The translations under genes and the position numbers were made by a program. The notes under the pieces were generated by a model. The model saw only the letters and a list, made by a program, of their open reading frames with translations, was not told where the DNA came from and did no database searches. From assembly GCA_031257115.1 (NCBI GenBank), contig JAIRPF010000023.1, positions 1-43,078 on the forward strand: 43,078 bases of DNA, given 5' to 3'. This document shows, piece after piece, positions 7,754-15,075 of this stretch; the first letter of the stretch is position 1; each line of letters starts with the position of its first letter. This stretch comes from Accumulibacter sp. (GTDB lineage: Bacteria; Pseudomonadota; Gammaproteobacteria; Burkholderiales; Rhodocyclaceae).

Positions 7754-9064
7754 TCATTGCGGAAGCGCCAGGCCCTTCTGGGCGCCCAGTTTGAAGTGAA
7801 GCTGGGACGGCACGAAAATTCCCTTGTTGTCGTCGCGCCCTTGCAGCAGGAACTTCGCGTCGGGCTTCTTGTAGGTATCCACCGCGATCTTCGAGAACTT
7901 GCCGACGTCGGTCGTCGCCTTGCGCAGACGGTTGACGACCAGCACCAGCTTCGTGTCGGCGAAATCCTGCATCATGTTCTGGTCGCCTTCGCTGTCCCCG
8001 GCGACGAAGATGGGGCCGTAGCCGTAGCGCGAGACGAGGAAGCGCTTGATCATCTCCGTTTTTCCCGGCCCCTGGGTTTGCGCGTAGCCCTTGCGGTATT
8101 CGGGCTGGATCACGCCGTTGGCGTCGCGTTCGAGTTCCATGGCCAGGACGCGATCCGCCGAGTTGCCGTAACCGAAGGCGGGATTGGACGAAATTTCCTT
8201 GATGACGTCGATGAACGAAGCGGAGCAGACATAGACGTCGAAGCCGGCGGCGCGGAATTTGTTGTACAGATCCTTCATTTCCGGCACGAGGCGCAGGCCA
8301 TTCTTCCAGGAAATCGAAACGACTCCGGCGGCTCCCGGCAATTCGGCCGGGCTTTGCCATTTCACCGATTCGACCGGCTGGGTTTCCTGCCACAGCGTCG
8401 TTTCGGCCGCCAGCGCGCGCACCTGCGCCTCGGTCATCCCGGCGAACAGGTAAGTGACCCAGGGATAGGAGGTGGCGTGATCGAAGGTTTCGCCGATCGC
8501 TTCATAGAGGAAACGCACCTTGACGATGAAGTCCTTGTATTGCGGCGTTTTCTTGATCTCGCTGAGCGGTTTGTCACCGGCGAATCCGACGTAATTGCCA
8601 TAGAGCCAGGTGTAGCTCTTGTTGATGTCCGCGGCGATCTTGTCGATGTTGATGGCCTGCCCCGCCGCGTTCTTGAGCGCGAAATCCTTGGCCGGAATGT
8701 TCATGCGGACGGCCTTGTCCAGTTGTCCCGGCGTCGCGCCGAAGCGCAGGTTTTCCAGTTGGTAGATCAGCGTGGCTTCCTCGATGTCCAGGAAAACCGA
8801 AGTGTTGTCCCAGTCGAAAACGACGTAGGGCGGCTTGGCCGGATTGTAGTTCGGGCTGAATTTGCCGTAGGTCGTGATCAGGTTTTCGATCCTGGAACGG
8901 TTGAAGGTATCCCAGTTGCCTTCGATCAGCCTGACCTGCGAGGCGCGGGTGGCCAGCGCGGTCTGGGCCGATGAAGCCGTCGGCGCGGTATTGCACGCGG
9001 AGAGCGAGAGGGAAAGGGCGGCGGCGACGGCCGCCGTCAGGATGGATAAACGCATTGTCTTCAT
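7754..9064 (-). CDS. Outer-membrane lipoprotein HAD phosphatase, phosphorylcholine phosphatase-like
   Basis: A 436-residue exported phosphatase. A signal peptide ends in the lipobox LSAC (Cys24), with Asn at +2, which favours outer-membrane sorting facing the periplasm. HAD motifs match the phosphorylcholine phosphatase (PchP) branch: motif I FDWDNTS (Asp84, Asp86), motif II CSAS (281-283), motif III Lys335 in GPGKTEM, and motif IV GDSEGD (356-361). PchP-type enzymes hydrolyse phosphorylcholine and phosphorylethanolamine. It is the last gene of the eut operon, 31 bases after the pduT-like gene, with a strong AGGAGG site and a terminator behind it. I infer that it supplies ethanolamine from phosphoethanolamine. 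The substrate is unproven and another phosphomonoester is possible. Confidence 0.8.
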   Translation of the reverse strand: MKTMRLSILTAAVAAALSLSLSACNTAPTASSAQTALATRASQVRLIEGNWDTFNRSRIENLITTYGKFSPNYNPAKPPYVVFDWDNTSVFLDIEEATLIYQLENLRFGATPGQLDKAVRMNIPAKDFALKNAAGQAINIDKIAADINKSYTWLYGNYVGFAGDKPLSEIKKTPQYKDFIVKVRFLYEAIGETFDHATSYPWVTYLFAGMTEAQVRALAAETTLWQETQPVESVKWQSPAELPGAAGVVSISWKNGLRLVPEMKDLYNKFRAAGFDVYVCSASFIDVIKEISSNPAFGYGNSADRVLAMELERDANGVIQPEYRKGYAQTQGPGKTEMIKRFLVSRYGYGPIFVAGDSEGDQNMMQDFADTKLVLVVNRLRKATTDVGKFSKIAVDTYKKPDAKFLLQGRDDNKGIFVPSQLHFKLGAQKGLALPQ

Positions 9065-9095
9065 AAAGCCTCCTGGGAGTGTTACTCGGTTGTGG

Positions 9096-9644
9096 TTAAA
9101 AAAGAGCTTCCACCAGCTGGTGGTGCGGGCGTGGAATGACCGTGCGATGGACCAGCAGGCCCTTGTCGGCCGCGAGACCCGCGCCGGCGTCGACCGCCGC
9201 GTTGACGTCGGCGACGTCGCCCGTCAGCACGTAATAGCACTTGCCGCCGATGCCGAAAGCCAGATGCGTGCGGACGGGCACGACGCTGGCCGCCTTGACC
9301 GCCGCGTCGGCCGATTCGATGCAGGCGGCGACGCTGAAGGTTTCCACAACGCCGACGGCGCGCATCCGGTCGACGGGCGTGACGCCGCTGATCGACGGCA
9401 GGATGGACGGATGGACGTTCGGGATGACGAAATGGTCGACCAGGACGCGCTCGGCCAGCGCCGTTCCGGCGGCGACCGACTGGCGGACGGCCGCCACGTC
9501 TCCGCCCACCATGACGATATATTTCCCCGGACAGATGGTCTTGGCGACCAGCAGCGCGACTTCCGCCGTTTTCAGCATGGCGTCGCCCGCTTCGATCCCG
9601 CTGGCGATGCTGTTGACTTCGATCAAACCGATGGCATGGTGCAC
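9096..9644 (-). CDS. pduT: PduT-like tandem-BMC shell protein with Fe-S cysteine
   Basis: A 182-residue protein with two BMC domains (about 4-88 and 95-178), a BMC-T pseudohexamer subunit. It closely follows PduT: AIGLIEVNSIASGIEAGDAMLK, KTICPGKYIVMVGGD, PVDRMRAVGVVETFSVAACI and FGIGGKCYYVLTGDV. Cys38 in the CPGK motif matches the PduT residue whose three copies bind a [4Fe-4S] cluster at the trimer centre. The start is a GTG at 9644, with AGAGGTG upstream overlapping the pduS-like stop. Next to a PduS homologue it should pass electrons through the shell. Placement beside eutBC rather than pdu enzymes is unusual. Confidence 0.9.
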   Translation of the reverse strand: MHHAIGLIEVNSIASGIEAGDAMLKTAEVALLVAKTICPGKYIVMVGGDVAAVRQSVAAGTALAERVLVDHFVIPNVHPSILPSISGVTPVDRMRAVGVVETFSVAACIESADAAVKAASVVPVRTHLAFGIGGKCYYVLTGDVADVNAAVDAGAGLAADKGLLVHRTVIPRPHHQLVEALF

Positions 9645-9648
9645 GGAT

Positions 9649-10980
9649 TCACCTCTCGATGACGACCGCGTCGGGGTTTACTTCGGCCACGACGCCGTCG
9701 ATGCTGGCATGGACGGGAACGCCCAGCGCGCCGGCGGGCGCTTCCCCGACGCATTGCCCGCGCCGGACCGCCTCGCCGGGCTTGACGCAGGCCAGCGCCG
9801 GCGCGCCGATGTGCTGGCGCAGCCTGATCGTCACGCGCTTCGGCTCATGCGTTCGCGGCGACAGCGGCGCGGCGCGGTTGTAGGGCGCCAGGCCGAGGCG
9901 CGCGACGAGGCGCGAAACGGGAAGCAACCGCCCCTCGATCATGGGATCGGCCGGGCGCAGCGCCCCCTCATAACGCGCGCCCTCGGCGCGGAGCCTGGCC
10001 TTCAGCGCCTGGTTCAGGCGCATGGGCGATATTCCGACGGGACAGGCGTAGGCTTCGCAGACGCCGCATTCGGAGCACGTCAGCGCGGAAAGCGGGACGG
10101 ACGGCTGCGCGACGTGGCCGTAATTGACCGAGCGGACGATGAGGTGCGGGGAAAGCTCGTGCCCGATCAGATGCCTCGGGCACAGCTCGGTGCACAACAT
10201 GCACTGCTCGCATACCGTCCGCGCCGCGTTGACGATGGAACGCATGTCGGCGCGGCGGCGGCGGATCAGCGGGTGATCGGCGGGGAGCGCGATGACGCCG
10301 CCGGTCGTTTTCGTGACGGGCGCGTCCAGCGCGCCGAGCAGCTTGCCCATCATCGGCCCGCCGTCGATGTACGCCGCGTCCTTTTCATCGATGCTCAATC
10401 CGCCGGCCAGTTCGACGGCCTCGGAGAGCGGCGCGCCGATCGGCAGGGTCAGCGTCGCCGGCTGCCTGACCGCGCCGGTCACGGTCAGCGTGCGGTGCGT
10501 GACGGGCGCGTCGTCGTCGACGGCGCGCGCTACGTTGATGAGGCTCTGCACGTTGCCGACGACGACGCCGATATCGAGCGGAAGCCCGCCCGGCGGCACG
10601 CGCCTGCCGGTCGCCATCCAGATGGCGAGAACTTCGTCGCCCGCGGGATAGACGTCCTTCAGGATGTGGATGCGCATGTTCGGGGAGAGCAGCGGCGTGA
10701 GCGCCTCGATGGCTTCATGGTACTTGGCCTTGAGCGCGACGACGCCCTCCTTCGCGCCGGTCGCTTCCATGCCGAGCGAAAGCCCTCTCACCAGCAGGGC
10801 GGCGTCCCGCGCGGCCAGCTGCTGGTCCGTTTTCAGCAACGGCTCGCATTCCGCGCCGTTGACGAGGTAGATCTCCGCCTTGGCGCCGAGCTTCACGTGC
10901 GTCGGGAAACCCGCGCCGCCCGCGCCCACGACGCCGGCCCGGAACACCTTCTGGACGATTTCCCGCGCGGTTTCGGTCAT
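9649..10980 (-). CDS. pduS: PduS-like cobalamin reductase / RnfC-like electron-transfer protein
   Basis: A 443-residue RnfC-like iron-sulfur flavoprotein. The N-terminus has the glycine-rich nucleotide/flavin motif GVVGAGGAGFPTHVKL (17-32), and a SLBB-like segment lies in the middle. Two [4Fe-4S] motifs follow: CEQCMLCTELCP (Cys257, 260, 263, 267) and CSECGVCEAYACP (Cys302, 305, 308, 313). A barrel-sandwich (biotinyl-like) segment closes the protein. In pdu systems PduS reduces cob(III)alamin for re-adenosylation and partners with PduT, encoded 4 bases downstream here. Alternatively it could recycle NADH by exporting electrons. It takes the place where eut operons usually carry enzymes or EutA/EutT. 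Confidence 0.9.
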   Translation of the reverse strand: MTETAREIVQKVFRAGVVGAGGAGFPTHVKLGAKAEIYLVNGAECEPLLKTDQQLAARDAALLVRGLSLGMEATGAKEGVVALKAKYHEAIEALTPLLSPNMRIHILKDVYPAGDEVLAIWMATGRRVPPGGLPLDIGVVVGNVQSLINVARAVDDDAPVTHRTLTVTGAVRQPATLTLPIGAPLSEAVELAGGLSIDEKDAAYIDGGPMMGKLLGALDAPVTKTTGGVIALPADHPLIRRRRADMRSIVNAARTVCEQCMLCTELCPRHLIGHELSPHLIVRSVNYGHVAQPSVPLSALTCSECGVCEAYACPVGISPMRLNQALKARLRAEGARYEGALRPADPMIEGRLLPVSRLVARLGLAPYNRAAPLSPRTHEPKRVTIRLRQHIGAPALACVKPGEAVRRGQCVGEAPAGALGVPVHASIDGVVAEVNPDAVVIER

Positions 10981-11006
10981 GGGTGGACGTTTCCGAAGGA
11001 AGTCAC

Positions 11007-11681
11007 CTAGCGATCCCCGGCGCGCGCGCCGTCGTTCCGGAGATAACGCTCGCCTTTCTTGCGCAAAATTCCTTCTTCGAACATTTCTTCCAGAACGTGT
11101 CCGTAGTCGGCGTATTCCGGGAAATATTTCACGATTTCCGCCCAGCGGCGGCCCGACCGGGACTTGGCGATGAAAGTGAACATCACCGCGCGGGCCTCCG
11201 CGACGCCGTCCGTGGCGGAATCGCTTTCGGCGGGTTCGGCCGGTTCATCTGGCTCGGCTGGCTTGGCCGATTCCGCCGGTGCCGATTCCGCCGGTTTGGC
11301 CGGTTTTTCCGGCGGCTTTCCGTCGCCGTCCGGAACGGCCGGCGGCGGCGCGGGTCTGGGCCGCTTCCTGGGCGGTTCCGCGCCCGCGCCGCCGCCGGGC
11401 GGGGGAACCAGCGACAGGATCATCGTTTCCGTGTCGCCGTCGGGACGGCCGATCTCCAGACGGCTGACGACTTCGCCCAGGCGCGCGGCGGCGGCGACGC
11501 CCGCGTCGACCGCCGCGCGGCAAGCGCCGAGGTCGCCCTCGACGACCAGCGTGATCAGCCCCGGATTGATCTGGTGCTGGCGGATCAGCCGCACGCTCGC
11601 CGTTTTCAGCATGGCGTCGGCCGCCTCGATCGCCGCGACCAGCCCGCGAACCTCAACCAGCCCGAACGCGTCTATTTTCAT
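11007..11681 (-). CDS. eutK: EutK-like shell protein: BMC domain, Pro/Ala/Glu linker, C-terminal helix-turn-helix
   Basis: A 224-residue protein. Residues about 1-90 form a single BMC domain (DAFGLVEVRGLVAAIEAADAMLKTA). Residues about 92-160 are a low-complexity linker rich in Pro, Ala, Glu and Lys (PAKPAESAPAESAKPAEPDE). Residues about 165-215 resemble the EutK C-terminal winged-helix domain (GRRWAEIVKYFPEYADYGHV, then EEMFEEGILRKKGERYL). E. coli EutK is about 166 residues, so the difference is mainly the linker. The C-terminal domain is thought to bind nucleic acid. No clear ribosome binding site precedes the ATG; instead a repeat hairpin ends 15 bases upstream. Confidence 0.8.
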   Translation of the reverse strand: MKIDAFGLVEVRGLVAAIEAADAMLKTASVRLIRQHQINPGLITLVVEGDLGACRAAVDAGVAAAARLGEVVSRLEIGRPDGDTETMILSLVPPPGGGAGAEPPRKRPRPAPPPAVPDGDGKPPEKPAKPAESAPAESAKPAEPDEPAEPAESDSATDGVAEARAVMFTFIAKSRSGRRWAEIVKYFPEYADYGHVLEEMFEEGILRKKGERYLRNDGARAGDR

Positions 11682-11695
11682 TTGAGACGGTCAGC

Positions 11696-11760
11696 CACGG
11701 AGTTCACGGAGAGCGCGGAGAAAACAGGATTTTTCATGAGATTTCTCCGTGAACTCCGTG
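11696..11760. repeat. Perfect 17-bp hairpin repeat (family A) inside the eut operon
   Basis: The left arm cacggagttcacggaga (11696-11712) and the right arm tctccgtgaactccgtg (11744-11760) are exact reverse complements, separated by 31 bases. It lies in the 117-base gap between eutL and the eutK-like gene. Neither strand has a following T-run. The same 9-base-period repeat occurs between many other genes of the window. Confidence 0.9.
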
Positions 11761-11798
11761 ACAAAGGTTTTTCATCGCCCGTGGTCGGGAACCCACTC

Positions 11799-12461
11799 TC
11801 ACCCGCCACGGCGGATGGGGTTGCGGCCAATTTCCAGGACGGCCTCGGTGAAGGCGTTGCACGCCGCCTTGCAGGCAGCCTGCGAGCCGGTCAGGAAAGC
11901 GCCGGAATAGTTGGTCTCGGAGGGGGGCGGAACGTACATGGCCATCTTGACGTCCGCCGCCTTGATGGCCGCGTCCAGTCCGTAGGTCGCTTCCAGCGGC
12001 GGCGCGATCAGATAGGCGATCGGCTGCCCCGCCGGAATGTTGGCCAGGCCGGAAAGATACGAGCCGGTGCGCGATATGAGATGCGCCAGGAACGCCGTCG
12101 TCTGCGCCTCGTCCGCCCAGCGGAAGGCCGGGCCGTCCTCGATGGTCGCGATCATCGCGTCGAGGCCGGCGAGCACTTCCGCCGGCGTCGGCCCGCCGAG
12201 CATGATGATGACCTCGCCCGCCGTCGGCGACGAACTGTGCGCCGCGCCCGCGTAAAGCGAACGGCCATAGACCACTTCGACCTGGGCCTGTTTCGTGGCT
12301 TCGTCGGCGGCGATGTAGGTGACGTCGTCCGAATCCGCCGTGAGCAGCCCCAGGCTGTTCACGTAATCGGGGAGCTTGAGGTGCTGCTTGAAGTCCGGCG
12401 CGATGGAGGCGATCAGGCGCACCGCCTGCACACTGGGTTTGATGATGTCGAGGACAGCCAT
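11799..12461 (-). CDS. eutL: Ethanolamine microcompartment shell protein EutL
   Basis: A 220-residue EutL, matching the usual length of about 219. It is a tandem-BMC trimer-forming shell protein with a large gated pore. Family sequence is clear: [70 protein letters not shown] and [13 protein letters not shown] near the end. EutL pores are thought to admit large substrates or cofactors and the family can bind ethanolamine. A GGAG lies 8 bases before the ATG, 28 bases after the eutC stop. It is the most Eut-specific shell gene here and ties the shell to EutBC. Confidence 0.97.
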   Translation of the reverse strand: MAVLDIIKPSVQAVRLIASIAPDFKQHLKLPDYVNSLGLLTADSDDVTYIAADEATKQAQVEVVYGRSLYAGAAHSSSPTAGEVIIMLGGPTPAEVLAGLDAMIATIEDGPAFRWADEAQTTAFLAHLISRTGSYLSGLANIPAGQPIAYLIAPPLEATYGLDAAIKAADVKMAMYVPPPSETNYSGAFLTGSQAACKAACNAFTEAVLEIGRNPIRRGG

Positions 12462-12489
12462 GAGATTATCTCCAGTTAAGCCAATGAGG

Positions 12490-13371
12490 TCATTTGTTCA
12501 GGGCGATGCCGGACGCCTTCTGTTCCAGCATCCGCTTGGCGAGATCCACGATGACCGCCGCCGCTTCCACCGGCGGCGTGCCGCCGTGGTGGATGTTGGA
12601 TATGCAGGTGCGGTCGGCTTCGACGGTCGCGGCCGTCGGGCTGTACACCATGTAGCACGAAAGGCTTTCGGACTGCCCCAGGCCGGGGCGCTCGCCGATC
12701 AGCAGGATGACGACCTTCGCCCCAAGCAGCTCGCCGACCTGGTCTTCGAGCTTGACGCGCCCGTAGCGCACGAAGAACGGCGTGCCGACGTCGAGCTTCG
12801 CGCTCTCCAGACCCTTCATGAGCGGCGGCAGTATTTCGTCGTAGTTGGCGGTGATCGCGTCGGTGGACAGGCCGTCGGAGACGATCACCTGGACTTGCGG
12901 ATTCTTCTTGCACTTGGCGCCGATGATGTCGATCGCTTCCTTCGACAGGCGGCGTCCCATGTCCGGGCGGGTGAGGTACTGATCCTTGTCGGTGATCTCG
13001 CTCTGCACTTCGAGCAATCCCGTCTTTCCGATCCACTCGCTGGGGACGTCCTGCAGCACGGTGTCCTTGGAACGCGAGTGATCCGCCAGGAAGCGCAGGA
13101 AGGAGGTCGTGCGCGGACGCATGCCGACGCGGCCGCAGCACACGCGCGACGCCGTGCTCTTCTTCAGTTCCTTGAGCACTTCGGGGCGCTTCGGGTCCTG
13201 CACGCCGATCCAGTTCTTGACGTCGTCGCTCCCCAGGTCGGGAAGGACGCCGTCGACCGCCGCCGCGAGAGAAGCGCCGACGCCCGGCCTGCCCTGCGCG
13301 CCGCCCTTGTCGCCGCCGCCGATTTTTTCCATGACGGCGCGGACGATGTCTTCGATTTGTCTTTGGTCCAT
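12490..13371 (-). CDS. eutC: Ethanolamine ammonia-lyase small subunit
   Basis: A 293-residue EutC, which with EutB forms the adenosylcobalamin-dependent ammonia-lyase producing acetaldehyde and ammonia. Visible family sequence: [19 protein letters not shown] at the N-terminus, a region targeting it to the compartment, then [65 protein letters not shown] and [16 protein letters not shown]. The ATG at 13371 matches family starts. A TTG two codons upstream (13377) has better spacing to a GAGG and may be the real start. It follows eutB by about 19 bases. Confidence 0.97.
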   Translation of the reverse strand: MDQRQIEDIVRAVMEKIGGGDKGGAQGRPGVGASLAAAVDGVLPDLGSDDVKNWIGVQDPKRPEVLKELKKSTASRVCCGRVGMRPRTTSFLRFLADHSRSKDTVLQDVPSEWIGKTGLLEVQSEITDKDQYLTRPDMGRRLSKEAIDIIGAKCKKNPQVQVIVSDGLSTDAITANYDEILPPLMKGLESAKLDVGTPFFVRYGRVKLEDQVGELLGAKVVILLIGERPGLGQSESLSCYMVYSPTAATVEADRTCISNIHHGGTPPVEAAAVIVDLAKRMLEQKASGIALNK

Positions 13372-13390
13372 GGTCAATAAATCCTCGCGC

Positions 13391-14752
13391 TCAGAAGAAG
13401 AAAGAGGCGTCGCCCGCCGCGGAAGTCAGCCTGCCGTTTTCCATCAGCCCCTGTTTTTCCAGCCAGCGTTCGAATTCCGGCGCCGGGCGGCAGTTGAAGA
13501 GCTGGCGCAGCGTCGCCGTGTCGTGAAAGGCGCTGGTCTGGTAGTTGAGCATGATGTCGTCGCCCAGCGGCATGCCCATGATGTAGTTGCAGCCGGCGGC
13601 GGCAAGCAGCACCATCAGGTTCTCGTTGGAGTTCTGGTCGGCTTCCGCGTGGTTGGTGTAGCAGGTGTCGCATCCCATCGAAATGCCCGACAGCTTGCCC
13701 ATGAAGTGATCCTCCAGCCCCGCCCGGATGATCTGCCGGTCGTTGTAGAGGTATTCCGGCCCGATGAAGCCGACGACGGTATTGACGAGCATCGGATCGT
13801 AATGACGGGCCAGCCCGTAATTGCGCGCTTCCATCGTCACCTGGTCGGCGCCGTGGTTGGCCCCGGCGGAGAGCGCGGAACCCTGCCCGGTCTCGAAATA
13901 CATGCAGTTCGGGCCGGCCAGGCGGTTGTGCGTGCGCCCGATCGCCACGGCCTCGTCGAGCATGTCCAGCGTGACGCCGAATTCCTTCAGCCCCTTTTCG
14001 CTGCCGCAGATGCTCTGGAAGATCAGTCCGCCGGGCGCGCCCGCCTTGATCGCGGCGATTTGCGTCGTGACGTGCGCCAGAACGCAGCCCTGCGTGGGAA
14101 TCCCGTATTTGTCGATGATCTCGTAGACGGTGTCCAGCAGGCGGCGGGCGTTTTCCACGTTGTCGGTCACGGGGTTGACGCCGATGACCGCGTCGCCGAC
14201 GCCATACGAAAGCCCCTCGAAAATTTGCGCCCGGATGCTTTCGACGTTGTCGCGGGTATCGTTGGGTTGCAGGCGGGCGCACATGCGTCCGGGCAGGCCG
14301 ATGGTGGTATTGGCCTTCTTGATGACCGGCATTTTCTTCGCGGCGTAGATGAGATCGGCGTTGGAACATATCTTCGCCACGGCGGCGACCATCTCCGCGG
14401 TCAGGCCCTTGCGCAGAAAGGCGATGTCGTTGCCGGTGGTTTCCTCGCGGAACAGGTACTCGCGCAGTTCGCTCACGGTCCAGTTTTTGATCTTGCCGTA
14501 GGCCGCCTCGTTGATGTCGTCCTGAATGACGCGCGTGACGCAATCCTCCTCGTAGGGCACGGCGGGATTGTTGCGCAGGTCGGCCAGCGTCAGTTCCGAC
14601 AGCACGTATTTCGCCGCGACCCGCTCGCGGGCGCTTTGCGCCGCCACTCCCGCCAGCACGTCTCCGGAGCGCGGCTCGTTGGCCTTGGCGAGAACCTCCT
14701 TGACGTCCTTGAATGAATAGGTCTGTCCAAACAGTTGAGCCTTGAGTTTCAT
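13391..14752 (-). CDS. eutB: Ethanolamine ammonia-lyase large subunit
   Basis: A 453-residue EutB, the same length as the E. coli protein. It is the TIM-barrel catalytic subunit that binds ethanolamine and the adenosyl group of B12. Motifs include [36 protein letters not shown], the active-site stretch [20 protein letters not shown] and [20 protein letters not shown]. First gene of the minus-strand operon, divergent from eutR. A GAGG lies about 9 bases before the ATG. The EutA reactivating factor, which often precedes eutB, is absent; the divergent gene here is the regulator. Confidence 0.98.
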   Translation of the reverse strand: MKLKAQLFGQTYSFKDVKEVLAKANEPRSGDVLAGVAAQSARERVAAKYVLSELTLADLRNNPAVPYEEDCVTRVIQDDINEAAYGKIKNWTVSELREYLFREETTGNDIAFLRKGLTAEMVAAVAKICSNADLIYAAKKMPVIKKANTTIGLPGRMCARLQPNDTRDNVESIRAQIFEGLSYGVGDAVIGVNPVTDNVENARRLLDTVYEIIDKYGIPTQGCVLAHVTTQIAAIKAGAPGGLIFQSICGSEKGLKEFGVTLDMLDEAVAIGRTHNRLAGPNCMYFETGQGSALSAGANHGADQVTMEARNYGLARHYDPMLVNTVVGFIGPEYLYNDRQIIRAGLEDHFMGKLSGISMGCDTCYTNHAEADQNSNENLMVLLAAAGCNYIMGMPLGDDIMLNYQTSAFHDTATLRQLFNCRPAPEFERWLEKQGLMENGRLTSAAGDASFFF

Positions 14753-15075
14753 GGGGAAATTACCTCAAGAAAAAAAGAAATCGCCGGCAAGCCGCCGTAA
14801 AAAATTCCGAATCGACACTGTCCGCCCTCCCAGCTCCGGCCCGCCGTCGCGGCGGACACTCGATCCCCGGCATGGCTCTTTACGAAAAAATGGTACGCCG
14901 CGCTTTTCCGATGCGATAACAAAAATCGGCAAGTTTGATCGTTCTTTTCGGCGGGATGCCGTTTTTTGACGTAATCTTCCGGCTGATCTAATCTGAAAAC
15001 ACGGCATCGCCGCTTCGATCCAAGCATTGCCTTGGCTCCCGCATTGGTATCGAGCGGACAAACGAAGGGGACGTC
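14753..15075. promoter_or_regulatory. Divergent eutB/eutR control region
   Basis: This gene-free gap of 323 bases must hold the promoters of both eutB and eutR. It contains an exact 8-bp inverted repeat, TGTCCGCC (14819-14826) and GGCGGACA (14851-14858), spaced by 24 bases and upstream of eutB. This is a possible regulator site, but no EutR consensus was compared. I see no cobalamin riboswitch: there is no convincing B12-box. No clear -35/-10 pair was found for eutB, as would be expected if it depends on an activator. Confidence 0.5.
14966..14994 (+). promoter_or_regulatory. Sigma-70 promoter of eutR
   Basis: TTGACG (14966-14971) and TAATCT (14989-14994) are exactly 17 bases apart, a near-consensus promoter 81 bases before the eutR start. 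It suggests eutR has its own constitutive basal expression, independent of the operon it controls. Confidence 0.65.

Noticed and set aside
7712-8974. Long plus-strand frame of 420 codons antisense to the phosphatase gene
   Set aside because: It is Arg/Val/Asp-rich with no domain. The minus-strand gene has a lipobox and all HAD motifs, so this is a shadow caused by high GC at third positions.
9241-12479. Very long plus-strand frames (589 and 498 codons) across the pduT/pduS/eutK/eutL region
   Set aside because: They are antisense to clear BMC and PduS genes and show low-complexity composition and no family match.
14753-15075. Cobalamin riboswitch upstream of eutB
   Set aside because: B12-dependent genes make it plausible, but I see no B12-box or the expected multi-helix pattern in the 323-base gap.
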